This document shows, piece by piece, positions 25,975 through 34,583 of a stretch of 64,000 bases of DNA (position 1 is its first letter; each line of letters begins with the position of its first letter). The stretch is from Robiginitalea sp. (GTDB lineage Bacteria; Bacteroidota; Bacteroidia; Flavobacteriales; Flavobacteriaceae): contig JAHECA010000002.1 of NCBI GenBank assembly GCA_024642005.1, positions 64,756-128,755 on the forward strand, given 5' to 3'. Below the pieces are notes generated by a model. It ran no database searches. It saw nothing but the letters and a program-made list of their open reading frames with translations, and was not told the DNA's origin. A program made the position numbers and the translations under genes.

Positions 25975-27024
25975 ATGAAACCCGAGGCGAAAAAGGATGT
26001 GAGGACCCTGAGCCGTGAAGCGCTCAGGGATTTCTTCGAAAAGCGGGGAGAGCCCGCCTTCCGGGGTAACCAGGTATATGAATGGCTGTGGAAGAAAGGG
26101 GCGCATTCCTTCGAGGAAATGACCAACCTCTCCCTGGCGATGCGCCAGGAGTTGGAAACGGAATTTGCCATCAACCATATTCAGGTAGACCGGATGCAGC
26201 GCAGCAGCGACGGCACCATCAAGAATGCGGTGAAGCTCTACGACGGCCTGGTGGTGGAATCGGTGCTCATACCCACCGAATCGCGTACCACGGCCTGTGT
26301 TTCCAGCCAGGTGGGCTGCAGCCTGGACTGCAACTTCTGCGCCACGGCCCGCCTCAAGCGCATGCGCAACCTGAACCCCGATGAAATCTACGACCAGGTG
26401 CTGGTTATCGACCGGCAGAGCCGATTGTATTTCGGGCGCCCCCTAAGCAATATTGTGTTTATGGGAATGGGCGAGCCCCTGATGAATTACCCCAACGTGA
26501 TGAAGGCCATCGAAAAGATCACTTCGGAAGAAGGCCTGGGCCTGTCGCCCAAACGCATCACCGTTTCCACCTCGGGGGTGCCCAAAATGATCCGGAAAAT
26601 GGCAGACGAGGGCCCCCGCTTCAAGCTGGCCGTTTCCCTCCATTCGGCCGTGGATGCCACCCGAACCTCCATCATGCCCTTTAACGCTACCTTTCCCTTA
26701 AGCGACCTCAAAGAGGCCATCCGGTACTGGTATGGCCAAACACGCAGCAGGGTTACCTACGAATATGTGGTCTGGGAGGGTATTAACGACAAGCCGGCCG
26801 ATATTGAGGCCCTGACCGATTTCTGCAAGGCAGCCCCCTGCAAAGTAAACCTGATCCAATACAACCCCATCGGGGATGAGCGATTCCGGCAAGCCCCGGA
26901 AGCCACCCTGGAGCGTTACGTGCGCGCCCTTGAAGGGGCGGGGATTACGGTTACCGTGCGCCGGTCGAGGGGCGTGGATATTGACGCTGCCTGCGGCCAG
27001 CTGGCCAACAAGGCAACCGGCTAA
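25975..27024 (+). CDS. rlmN: Dual-specificity 23S rRNA A2503 / tRNA A37 C2-methyltransferase
   Basis: A radical-SAM methyltransferase, 349 residues. The [4Fe-4S] ligands are in CSLDCNFC (CxxxCxxC) and the GMGEPLMNY motif follows. The C-terminal methyl-carrying Cys is present in VDIDAACGQL, and the second catalytic Cys sits in the ACVSSQVG region before the cluster motif. The start ATG lies 40 bases after queA, so the two likely share the queA promoter. Confidence 0.95.
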   Translation: MKPEAKKDVRTLSREALRDFFEKRGEPAFRGNQVYEWLWKKGAHSFEEMTNLSLAMRQELETEFAINHIQVDRMQRSSDGTIKNAVKLYDGLVVESVLIPTESRTTACVSSQVGCSLDCNFCATARLKRMRNLNPDEIYDQVLVIDRQSRLYFGRPLSNIVFMGMGEPLMNYPNVMKAIEKITSEEGLGLSPKRITVSTSGVPKMIRKMADEGPRFKLAVSLHSAVDATRTSIMPFNATFPLSDLKEAIRYWYGQTRSRVTYEYVVWEGINDKPADIEALTDFCKAAPCKVNLIQYNPIGDERFRQAPEATLERYVRALEGAGITVTVRRSRGVDIDAACGQLANKATG

Positions 27025-27133
27025 ACCTGCCGCTGTTTGCGGCCGCTCTCGAATTCCCGACCCCAGGCGAGGGGTTGCGGGCATTTTGTGTACTTTTATA
27101 CCAGCCGGGGTGCCGGCTCCAAACCACCAGATT

Positions 27134-28111
27134 TTGAAGACCAGTGCGCTGATCCGGGAACCCATTGAACGGGAGATGGAACTCTTCGAGAAGAAGTTCC
27201 TCGAGTCCATGTCGTCGAAAGTACCCCTGATCAACAGGATCACCTATTACATCGTCAACCGGAAAGGCAAGCAGATGCGGCCCATGTTTGTGCTGCTCAC
27301 CGCCAAGCTGCTCAACGACGGGGCCGTGAATGAGCGCACCTATCGGGGGGCCTCGGTTATCGAGCTGATCCATACGGCCAGTCTGGTGCACGACGACGTG
27401 GTAGACGACAGTTACAAACGCCGGGGCTTTTTTTCCATCAATGCCCTTTGGAAAAACAAGATTGCGGTGCTGGTGGGCGATTTCCTCCTGGCCAGGGGCA
27501 TGCTGCTCTCGGTTGACCACGGCGATTTTGACCTGCTGCGCATTATCTCGGTAGCCATGCGCGAAATCAGCGAGGGGGAACTGCTGCAGATCGAAAAGGC
27601 GCGTCGGCTCGATATTACTGAAGCAGTTTACTACGAGATCATCAGGCAGAAGACAGCCACCCTGATTGCGGCCTGCTGCAGCATGGGGGCGGCTTCGGTG
27701 CGGCCCGACTCAGAACATGTGGAGCATTTTCGCCGTTTCGGGGAAATGTGCGGCATGGCCTTCCAGATCAAAGACGACCTGTTCGACTATGGAGACGACC
27801 GCATCGGCAAGCCCACGGGCATCGACATCAAGGAGCAGAAAATGACCCTGCCCCTGATCTATGCCCTGAACCACGCCACCAAAAAGGATCGCGACTGGCT
27901 CATCAACTCGGTAAAGCATCACAACAAGGACCGCAAACGGGTTCGGGAAGTAATCGAAAAAGTGAAGGCTTCGGGTGGCCTGGACTACGCCATAGCCCGG
28001 ATGCATGAATTCAAGGAAGAAGCCCTGGGCATGCTCAGGCAGTATCCGGCATCGCCCTACCGGGAGGCCCTCGAGCTCATGGTAAACTATGTGGTCGACC
28101 GGAAACAGTAG
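27134..28111 (+). CDS. Trans-polyprenyl diphosphate synthase (probable menaquinone side chain)
   Basis: A 325-residue chain-elongating prenyltransferase. The two aspartate-rich motifs are DDVVDD (first, within LVHDDVVDDSYKRRG) and DDLFDYGDD (second). Bulky residues upstream of the first motif suggest a long product, as expected for the menaquinone side chain in aerobic flavobacteria; exact chain length is not deducible. TTG at 27134 gives the N-terminus LKTSALIREPIEREMELFEKK, matching the family; the nearest in-frame ATG (27176) would cut off conserved residues. Confidence 0.92.
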   Translation: MKTSALIREPIEREMELFEKKFLESMSSKVPLINRITYYIVNRKGKQMRPMFVLLTAKLLNDGAVNERTYRGASVIELIHTASLVHDDVVDDSYKRRGFFSINALWKNKIAVLVGDFLLARGMLLSVDHGDFDLLRIISVAMREISEGELLQIEKARRLDITEAVYYEIIRQKTATLIAACCSMGAASVRPDSEHVEHFRRFGEMCGMAFQIKDDLFDYGDDRIGKPTGIDIKEQKMTLPLIYALNHATKKDRDWLINSVKHHNKDRKRVREVIEKVKASGGLDYAIARMHEFKEEALGMLRQYPASPYREALELMVNYVVDRKQ

Positions 28112-28162
28112 TTAAGAATATGCATAAGGAACACAGTCCTTTTTAATCAAAAAAGCCATACG

Positions 28163-28603
28163 ATGAAGAAAGTTTTCCAGACACTTGCGCTTTGCTGCCT
28201 GTTGCTTGTAACGACCCAGAATGCCTTCGGGCAGGTAAAACTCGACCCGGAGACGGTAGCCGATCTGCAAAAGACCCCCCAATACGCCTTCGTGCTCACC
28301 GAAGAACGACACTTCAAAGGGGTTTTGGAAATGTATGACCTGTTGGTCAGCAATGGGGTGGATATTGCAGACTACGAAATTGTGGTTAAAGGAAAAGTGG
28401 TTACCCAATTGGTACGCGGATCAGAGCTGGAAGCATTTTTCCAGAAATACAAATCAAAGGTCCGCGTTAGCGTATGCAGCATGGCCATGGAAATTTTGAA
28501 GGTACCGGCAGACTCACTTTTCGATGGGTTGGACGTGGTGCCCACCGCCTCGGTGCGCATGCTGCAATTGCAGGCAAAGGGATACAATACCCTTACCTAT
28601 TGA
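28163..28603 (+). CDS. Exported DsrE/F-like protein
   Basis: A 146-residue protein with signal peptide MKKVFQTLALCCLLLVTTQNAFG. The mature part has the DsrE-fold tail: a conserved Cys in VSVCSMAMEI, then LFDGLDVVPTASVRMLQLQAKGY, where the family has its GV-x-x-V...LQ-x-GY pattern. DsrE relatives handle sulfur through a Cys; periplasmic single-copy members in Bacteroidota have no defined role. It stands between the prenyl synthase and the sigma-factor unit. Confidence 0.72.
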   Translation: MKKVFQTLALCCLLLVTTQNAFGQVKLDPETVADLQKTPQYAFVLTEERHFKGVLEMYDLLVSNGVDIADYEIVVKGKVVTQLVRGSELEAFFQKYKSKVRVSVCSMAMEILKVPADSLFDGLDVVPTASVRMLQLQAKGYNTLTY

Positions 28604-28865
28604 GGTTTTCAGGGCAGTTGGCCTTATTCTGAAGCGGTGTTCCTTTTTGCTACTTGGCTCACTGGCCGATTAGCAAAGAAGCTTGTGCCCCCGCCCTCCC
28701 GCCCCCGCAAGCAAGATACCGCCCCACCCTGCATCTGCCCTTCAGATATACCCCGGGTCAAACTCCCATTCGGTCCGGTTCTTGTACTTTCGTAAAAAAA
28801 CCGGCAGGCCGGGCAACCTTTTTCAGGTTGTCTCCGTCTATACCAATAGAAACCCGAACGAACCC

Positions 28866-29426
28866 GTGAAGATCATTTCCCTGTTCAGCCATGAAAAAGC
28901 CCTGATCCAGAAGGCATCGAGAGGCGACCGGGAATCCCAGAGGGAGCTCTATGAGCAACTCGCACCCAAAATGCTGGGCTTATGCCAGCGCTATGTGAGG
29001 GATTTGCATTATGCAGAAGATGTTATGATCGAGGGGTTTGTGAAGGTGTTCGGGAAACTTTCTGAATTCCGTTTTGAAGGGAGTTTCGAAGGGTGGGTCC
29101 GCCGCATTATGGTCAGGGAAGCCATTGATTTCCTGAGAAGGAGGCAGTTTGTTGTCTATGACGAGGAAAAACTTGAAGATGCCATCCCGCCCCAACAGGT
29201 ATCGGACCCTTTCCAGCTGCAAGCCCTTGAGCAACTGATTGAAGCCCTGCCCGAAGGTTACCGGCTGGTCTTTACGCTCTACGCAGTGGAAGGATACAAA
29301 CACGCAGAAATTGCGGAACTGCTGGATATTTCGGAAAGCACTTCCAAATCTCAGCTTTACAAGGCCCGTAGGCAACTACAGGAGCAACTGAAAAAACCAT
29401 CATTACAACTGTATGGCACCCATTGA
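28866..29426 (+). CDS. ECF-type RNA polymerase sigma factor
   Basis: A 186-residue sigma-70 family protein with regions 2 and 4 only. Region 2: ELYEQLAPKMLGLCQRYVRDLHYAEDVMIEGFVKVF. That segment contains the core-binding and -10 recognition helices. Region 4 ends in YKHAEIAELLDISESTSKSQLYKARRQL, the helix-turn-helix for -35 recognition. The GTG at 28866 gives VKIISLFSHEKALIQ, as in relatives. The stop overlaps the next gene by 14 bases, and the overlap with a single-TM protein suggests a sigma/anti-sigma pair. Confidence 0.9.
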   Translation: MKIISLFSHEKALIQKASRGDRESQRELYEQLAPKMLGLCQRYVRDLHYAEDVMIEGFVKVFGKLSEFRFEGSFEGWVRRIMVREAIDFLRRRQFVVYDEEKLEDAIPPQQVSDPFQLQALEQLIEALPEGYRLVFTLYAVEGYKHAEIAELLDISESTSKSQLYKARRQLQEQLKKPSLQLYGTH

Positions 29427-30162
29427 TTTTGAAAAGGAATTGCAGAAGCGCTCGCGCTCTCGGGAAATAGCGCCACGGGAACAGATCTGGACGCGACTCT
29501 CGGCCCGCCTGGAGCGGGAAGGGCCTGAATCGAGGAGGGGCTCAAGACTTTGGATGGTTATGGCGGCGGCCAGCGTGGTCCTATTGGTCGGACTCGTTCT
29601 TTTCAGGGAAACTGCCGGGACGGTGCCGTCGGGTATCCCATTGGTTCGAACCCCGGAGGTTGATATCCCGACAGGGGTCACTCCTGCCTCCGAACCGAAT
29701 GCGTTCTCAGATTCACCCGAGACAGAGGCCGAAAGCCTCGCTGCAAGCCGCGCTGATCAAATCCAGGACAGGCTTTCGGAAAAAAATGAAAACAGGGTTG
29801 CCAGGCGTGACGAACCGCAGGTCTCAAACCAGGCCGCCACAGCTTTGTTGGCCGAAACCGGTGAAACGCCCCTCCCTGAAACGGCCAGGCAAACTGGAGA
29901 TCTTGTGCCACAGGTTGCAATTGCCGAAGCTGAATCGGAGCAGGGAGCGATCCCGGAGGCAGAGATCGAGGCCCTTCTGAAAAATGCCAGGGAAAGCATC
30001 GGGCTTCAAAATGAGCCCGCAACCCCTGCCCCGGTAGATGCCAGGGACTTGCTCGACAAAGCTGAAGATGAACTGGATCAAACCTTCAGGGCGCGGATCA
30101 TGGAGAAGCTGAAGACAGGGGTGGCCAAATTCCGAACGGGGGTGGTAAATCGAGACAAGTAG
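29413..30162 (+). CDS. Probable membrane-bound anti-sigma or accessory protein
   Basis: A 249-residue protein with a basic, soluble N-terminal 46 residues (cytoplasmic), one membrane helix at about 47-66 (WMVMAAASVVLLVGLVLF), and a long, low-complexity periplasmic region rich in Glu, Ala, Thr and Pro. No zinc anti-sigma motif (HxxxCxxC) is present. Its role as partner of the upstream sigma factor rests on topology and on the 14-base overlap, so it is inference. The extracytoplasmic half contains repeated Ala/Glu segments and an ARDLLDKAEDELDQTF helix near the end. Confidence 0.6.
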   Translation: MAPIDFEKELQKRSRSREIAPREQIWTRLSARLEREGPESRRGSRLWMVMAAASVVLLVGLVLFRETAGTVPSGIPLVRTPEVDIPTGVTPASEPNAFSDSPETEAESLAASRADQIQDRLSEKNENRVARRDEPQVSNQAATALLAETGETPLPETARQTGDLVPQVAIAEAESEQGAIPEAEIEALLKNARESIGLQNEPATPAPVDARDLLDKAEDELDQTFRARIMEKLKTGVAKFRTGVVNRDK

Positions 30163-30251
30163 CACGTTGGCCATACCATCCGGGTATTAGGTTTCCGGTT
30201 TGGATAAGGAGAAATAGTTTATTCATCAATCAATCAAATACATTAATCATT

Positions 30252-31343
30252 ATGAACACCTTAGTACGATTTCTGATTCCCGTTGTGATGGTATGCTGTG
30301 CAGTGCAGCTTAGCGCGCAGGAAGATTACCAGGCAAAAATCCAGGAGCTGGAGGCTCAGCGCGAGCTGGTTGTGAAACAAGAGAAGGAGGCGCTTAAAGA
30401 CGAGATTACCCGCATCGATGGGCGGTTAGAAGCCGGGGAGATCGGCCAGGAAGAAGCGCAGGGCCTCAAAGAAGCGGCTGCCGAGAAACACGCCCTGAAT
30501 ATCAATAACCGGCAGGCGATCCTTGACAACGAGATTGCGTTGCTGGAGCGCAATAAGGGCGACGGGCCCGGGGCAGAAGACGGGGCCTCTGAGAAATCGG
30601 AACGGACCATAGTGCTGGAATATCCGGATCATGAGGAAGACTGTGAGTTTTTCGGAATAGGGTGTGATCACTGGCATTGGGATTGGGAAGGACACCACCC
30701 GTACGACAAAAGGACGTATTCTGATCTGGTGATCGCCTTTGGCCTTAGCAATGCAGATATAGAGGGTACGTCTTTGGAAGACACCCCTTATAAAGTTGCC
30801 GGGAGCCGCTTCTTCGAGATAGGCTGGAACTGGCGTACCCGGGTGTTTGAAAATTCAAACTGGCTGCGCTTTCACTACGGGTTTCTTTTCCAGTTTAACG
30901 GGCTCAAGCCCAAGGGCAACCAATATTTTGCCAATACCGACGGGCAAACCACCCTCCAGGAATTCGAATATCCCCTGAGAAAATCAAAGTACCGCATGGA
31001 CAACCTTGTCGTGCCCGTGCATTTTGAGGTTGGGCCTTCTCACAAACGGGTTTCCGAAAACAGGATCCGGTATTCGCTGAAAAACCAATTCCGATTCGGT
31101 TTTGGGGGATATGCCGGCATTAACCTGGGGGCACGTCAGAAACTCAAATACACCAAAGACGGAGAAAGAGTAAAGGATAAACTTAAAGGAGGGTATGACG
31201 CCAGCGACTTTATCTATGGTCTGAGTACCTATATAGGGGCCGGCGGCACGCTGCTCTATTTCAAATACGACCTGAACCCCATCTTTCAGAATACCGAGGT
31301 GAAACAGCGATTCATTGCACTCGGCCTTCGCCTCGATATATAA
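30252..31343 (+). CDS. Outer-membrane beta-barrel-type protein with N-terminal coiled coil
   Basis: A 363-residue exported protein (signal peptide ending QLSAQ, about residue 23). Residues 25-100 form a charged coiled coil (repeated KxxL/ExxE heptads). A short His/Trp/Asp-rich patch (CDHWHWDWEGHH) at about 137-148 could bind metal. The remaining 210 residues alternate polar and aromatic strands and end in FIALGLRLDI, a barrel-like closing strand. Placed as third gene after a sigma factor and its likely partner, it may be a regulon member or the signal sensor. No family name is certain. Confidence 0.65.
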   Translation: MNTLVRFLIPVVMVCCAVQLSAQEDYQAKIQELEAQRELVVKQEKEALKDEITRIDGRLEAGEIGQEEAQGLKEAAAEKHALNINNRQAILDNEIALLERNKGDGPGAEDGASEKSERTIVLEYPDHEEDCEFFGIGCDHWHWDWEGHHPYDKRTYSDLVIAFGLSNADIEGTSLEDTPYKVAGSRFFEIGWNWRTRVFENSNWLRFHYGFLFQFNGLKPKGNQYFANTDGQTTLQEFEYPLRKSKYRMDNLVVPVHFEVGPSHKRVSENRIRYSLKNQFRFGFGGYAGINLGARQKLKYTKDGERVKDKLKGGYDASDFIYGLSTYIGAGGTLLYFKYDLNPIFQNTEVKQRFIALGLRLDI

Positions 31344-31355
31344 ACCGACCGATCC

Positions 31356-31386
31356 GCAAGGGCTCCGCAAGGAGCCTTTGCCTTTT
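31356..31386 (+). terminator. Intrinsic terminator after the sigma/OM-protein unit
   Basis: GCAAGGGCTCC (31356-31366) pairs with GGAGCCTTTGC (31371-31381, one G-T wobble) around a GCAA loop and is followed by CTTTT. It overlaps the stop of the minus-strand zinc-ribbon gene by two bases. Confidence 0.8.
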
Positions 31387-31636
31387 AATCGGCTACTTTT
31401 TCAAGGGCTTCCAGCATTTCCGGTGTCAGTTCCCTCCCTTCGTATTGTTTCTTGCAGTGGTCGCAGGCGACCCAGCGCAGGGGGCGCAGGCGGTACACCG
31501 GTATCCAGAAAAGGTGCACAAAATGGGGTAGGAGGGTAGCCGAAAGGCTGCCTTTCTGGCTGCAAAAAGGGCAGGAAAGGCCCTGGAGTTGCCTGGTTTT
31601 TGGAGAGCCGGTACGGGTTCCGAAGAACAAGATCAT
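31385..31636 (-). CDS. Small zinc-ribbon protein
   Basis: An 83-residue protein with two Cys pairs, CPFC near residue 22 and CDHC near residue 59, separated by a hydrophobic stretch (LLPHFVHLFWIPVYRL). This is the pattern of a small treble-clef/zinc-ribbon domain with a possible membrane-peripheral helix. The C-terminus is acidic and helical (LTPEMLEALEKVAD). Function unknown. It is transcribed toward the OM-protein gene and divergently from dnaG. Confidence 0.72.
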   Translation of the reverse strand: MILFFGTRTGSPKTRQLQGLSCPFCSQKGSLSATLLPHFVHLFWIPVYRLRPLRWVACDHCKKQYEGRELTPEMLEALEKVAD

Positions 31637-31752
31637 AGCTGTCGGGTTGAAAGGGCCCTCATAAAGGTAGCAAAAGTTCCCGCATTGGGCCGGCAGCGCT
31701 TTCCCGGGCCCGCTTGTTTTCTTATTTTTACGGTTCCTGATTTTTTTTCAGC

Positions 31753-33726
31753 GTGATTTCCAGAAGCACCATAGACAAGGTATACGATGCCGCCCGGGTA
31801 GAGGAGGTGATCGGCGATTTTGTGCAGCTGAAGAAGTCGGGTTCCAACTTCAAGGGGCTCAGCCCGTTTACCGATGAGCGCTCCCCCAGTTTCATGGTAT
31901 CGCCTGTAAAGCAGATCTGGAAAGACTTCAGCAGCGGGAAGGGTGGCAACGTGGTAGCCTTTTTGATGGAGCACGAGCACCTGACCTATCCGGAAGCCAT
32001 CCGCTACCTGGCCCGCAAGTACCAGATTGAAATCGAAGAAACCCAACGCACCGAAGAGGAAGCCGAGAAGGCCGGGGAACGGGAGAGTATGCTCCTGGTA
32101 AGCGAATTTGCCCGGGAGTTCTACGAAGACTGCCTGTGGAACTCCGAAAGCGGCAAGGCCATCGGCCTTACCTATTTCAAAGAGCGGGGCTTTACCGACG
32201 ACACCATCCGCAAATTCAGCCTGGGCTATAACCCCGACCAGTGGGATGTTTTTACCAGGGCAGCCCTGGACAAGGGCTACCAGCTGGAATTCCTGGAAAA
32301 AACGGGGCTTACCCTGGTCAGGGGAGGCGCCGACAACCAGCCTCAGCGCACGATCGATCGCTTCAAGGGGCGGGTGCTTTTCCCAATCCAATCCCTGAGC
32401 GGTCGGGTGCTCGGGTTCGGCGGGCGTACCCTGAGCGCCGACAAGAAGACCGCCAAATACCTGAATTCACCTGAAAGCGAGATTTACCACAAAAGCCGGG
32501 TGCTCTACGGCATTTACCACGCCAAACAGGCGATTGCCCGCGAAGATCTGTGCTATCTGGTGGAAGGCTATACAGACGTAATCCAGCTGCACCAGAGCGG
32601 CATCGAAAATGTGGTCGCATCCAGCGGTACCGCCCTGACCCCCGAACAGGTTAGGTTGGTAAGGCGCCTGACCCAGAATATTGTGGTCTTGTTCGACGGG
32701 GATGCCGCCGGGCTAAGGGCTTCCCTGCGCGGCATCGACCTTATTCTGGAAGAAGGAATGAATGTGCGCGTGTGCTCTTTCCCGGAAGGGGAAGACCCCG
32801 ACAGCTTTGCACGCAAGAACTCCCGCGAGGCCATTGAGGCATACCTGCGGGAGCACAGCCGTGATTTCATCCAGTTCAAAACGGCCCTGCTCACCGAAGA
32901 AGCAGCCCACGACCCCATCAAGCGGGCCGACACCATCCGCGACATCGTGAGCAGCATTTCCAGGATCCCCGACCGGATCAAGCGCGAAGTGTACGTTCAG
33001 GAGTGCGCCGCCCTGATGAACATCTCGGAGGCGGTACTCTTCAACACGCTTGCCCAGATGGGGCGCAAGCAGGAGCGGGAGGCAGCCCGCAAGCCGGAAG
33101 CCCGGCCCATGGAGGTGCTCAGGGCCGAGCCTGCCGAGACCCGGGTCGACCCCCAGTACGAACTCGAGCGCAAGATTATCGAGATGCTGCTTTTATACGG
33201 GAAGGAATCGGAAGCCTTCGAAGACCTTGTGCTCAAAGACAACGGGGAAGGCGAGCTCATTCTGGAGCCCGAACAGGTACAGGCCCGGGTGTTTGAAAAG
33301 ATATTCCTCGACCTTCAGGAGGACGAGATCGAACTCAGCCATGACCGGTTCCGCAGCATTTATTACCACCTGATCCAGAAACTGAATGCCGGGGAGGAAT
33401 TTTCCATGCAGGAACTGCTGGGGGAGTTCGACCCCGAGGCGATGCGCGAGATTTCATCCATACTGATGGAAGAGGAGCGCTATACACTGCACCAGTGGGA
33501 ACGAAAAGACATTTACCCGAAAGAAAAGCGCCAGGGTTTGGCGCAGCTGGTCAGTGAAACCATCCTGTCGCTGCGCTGTTTCCTGATCCAGAAGCGCATC
33601 GAGCAGCTGCGGCTCGATACCGAGCAGCAGGCCGGGGAGTCGCATTCGGAAGTGCTGGAGGAAATCATGAATTACCTGCAACTGAACAAACTGCTCAATA
33701 AAAAGCTCAACCGCGTACTCTCCTGA
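31753..33726 (+). CDS. dnaG: DNA primase with degenerate zinc-binding domain
   Basis: Makes RNA primers for chromosomal replication. The 657-residue protein has the N-terminal CHC2-type domain, the TOPRIM catalytic core (YLVEGYTDVI, then LFDGDAAG with the metal-binding Asp residues) and a helicase-binding C-terminal region. The four zinc ligands of the N-terminal domain are all missing: CPFH is SPFT (37-40) and CxxC is DFSS (58-61), although the surrounding sequence is otherwise conserved. GTG at 31753 starts it (VISRSTIDKV); no ATG gives the conserved N-terminus. Confidence 0.95.
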   Translation: MISRSTIDKVYDAARVEEVIGDFVQLKKSGSNFKGLSPFTDERSPSFMVSPVKQIWKDFSSGKGGNVVAFLMEHEHLTYPEAIRYLARKYQIEIEETQRTEEEAEKAGERESMLLVSEFAREFYEDCLWNSESGKAIGLTYFKERGFTDDTIRKFSLGYNPDQWDVFTRAALDKGYQLEFLEKTGLTLVRGGADNQPQRTIDRFKGRVLFPIQSLSGRVLGFGGRTLSADKKTAKYLNSPESEIYHKSRVLYGIYHAKQAIAREDLCYLVEGYTDVIQLHQSGIENVVASSGTALTPEQVRLVRRLTQNIVVLFDGDAAGLRASLRGIDLILEEGMNVRVCSFPEGEDPDSFARKNSREAIEAYLREHSRDFIQFKTALLTEEAAHDPIKRADTIRDIVSSISRIPDRIKREVYVQECAALMNISEAVLFNTLAQMGRKQEREAARKPEARPMEVLRAEPAETRVDPQYELERKIIEMLLLYGKESEAFEDLVLKDNGEGELILEPEQVQARVFEKIFLDLQEDEIELSHDRFRSIYYHLIQKLNAGEEFSMQELLGEFDPEAMREISSILMEEERYTLHQWERKDIYPKEKRQGLAQLVSETILSLRCFLIQKRIEQLRLDTEQQAGESHSEVLEEIMNYLQLNKLLNKKLNRVLS

Positions 33727-33752
33727 ATGGTGCCGCAAGAGGTGGTATAAAA

Positions 33753-33778
33753 AAACCCGGCACGGGGCCGGGTTTAAC
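33753..33778. terminator. Intrinsic terminator between dnaG and the response regulator
   Basis: AAACCCGGC (33753-33761) pairs with GCCGGGTTT (33767-33775) with a five-base loop. A-rich left and T-containing right flanks suggest use in both directions, serving the two convergent genes. Confidence 0.85.
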
Positions 33779-33796
33779 AAAGAACGGGGTAGTTTT

Positions 33797-34426
33797 CTAG
33801 TAGAGCTCCAGGGCTTTGGCCTGCTGCAGCAGGTCTACCATATTGTCTACATTGAGTTTTTTCATCAGGCGCGCCTTGTAGGTGCTCACGGTCTTTTCGT
33901 TGAGGTTCAGGCCCATTGCCACTTCTTTGTTGCGCTTCCCGTTGGCGAGCATCTTCAGCACTTCCACTTCGCGGGTAGAGAGTTTGCGGAAAAACCGCCG
34001 CGGTTTCTGGGTGCCTTCGTCAAAAGCCAGCCGCTGGGCCAGTTCGTTGGTTATGAACATGCCGCCCCGGCTAACTTTCTCAATGGCCGTTGTCAGGGCG
34101 CCCTGTTCGGCCGTTTTTGAAAGGTAACCGCTCGCGCCTGCACGAATCGTGCTCAGGGCGTAAACGTCTTCCGATTGCCCGCTGTAAATGAGCACTTTAA
34201 CGTCGGGGTAGTGCTGCTTCATCTTGCGCAGGGTGGCTATGCCATTGATCTCGGGAATGTCCATTTCCAGGAGGAGCACGTCGGGGGTGGCTTCGGCCAG
34301 TGCCTGGAAAAGCTCCGTGGTTGTGCCCACGGCGCTCTGGACTTTCATGTCGTCGCGCGTTTCCAGTACTTTCTTAATGCCATGGCGAACAATGGGGTGG
34401 TTATCCGCAATTAGAACATTGATCAT
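33797..34426 (-). CDS. NarL/LuxR-type response regulator with Glu at the phosphoacceptor site
   Basis: A 209-residue regulator: receiver domain (about 1-120), linker, and a LuxR-type helix-turn-helix (KLSTREVEVLKMLANGKRNKEVA, then VSTYKARLMKKL). The switch lysine is present (GYLSK), but the phosphoacceptor Asp is Glu54 (LLLEMDIPEING; codon at 34265-34267), and the second acidic-pocket residue is Asn9 (ADNH rather than ADDH). A Glu often mimics the phosphorylated state, so the protein may act without a kinase. No histidine kinase is adjacent. An inverted repeat lies upstream at 34509. Confidence 0.88.
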   Translation of the reverse strand: MINVLIADNHPIVRHGIKKVLETRDDMKVQSAVGTTTELFQALAEATPDVLLLEMDIPEINGIATLRKMKQHYPDVKVLIYSGQSEDVYALSTIRAGASGYLSKTAEQGALTTAIEKVSRGGMFITNELAQRLAFDEGTQKPRRFFRKLSTREVEVLKMLANGKRNKEVAMGLNLNEKTVSTYKARLMKKLNVDNMVDLLQQAKALELY

Positions 34427-34508
34427 TTTGGTTGGTTTTCAGTGAGATACTTCTGTTTCTTTAAAAAAAAACTGACAAGTTGTGTAAGATATAAATAAAA
34501 ATCCTTCA

Positions 34509-34522
34509 CCACAAAGTTGTGG
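34509..34522. promoter_or_regulatory. Inverted repeat CCACAA-AG-TTGTGG upstream of the response regulator
   Basis: A 14-base inverted repeat with perfect six-base arms in the AT-rich 157-base gap between the regulator start (34426) and the end of nadE (34584). It is 83 bases upstream of the regulator ATG, a reasonable place for an operator, possibly autoregulatory. It could equally form a small hairpin. Confidence 0.4.
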
Positions 34523-34583
34523 AAAATTCTGCCTCCAAAAAATGCGAAAGGATAAGAAATCGCCCTACGGTAAGGAATATTGG

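Noticed and set aside
24819-26174. 451-codon minus-strand open frame across queA and the start of rlmN
   Set aside because: Antisense to two well-identified RNA-modification genes; composition is Arg/Gly/His-rich without domain signals.
30225-30248. ATCA-rich short repeats (catcaatcaatcaaat) before the OM-protein gene
   Set aside because: Only two to three imperfect units in an AT-rich leader; too little to call an operator or a repeat element.
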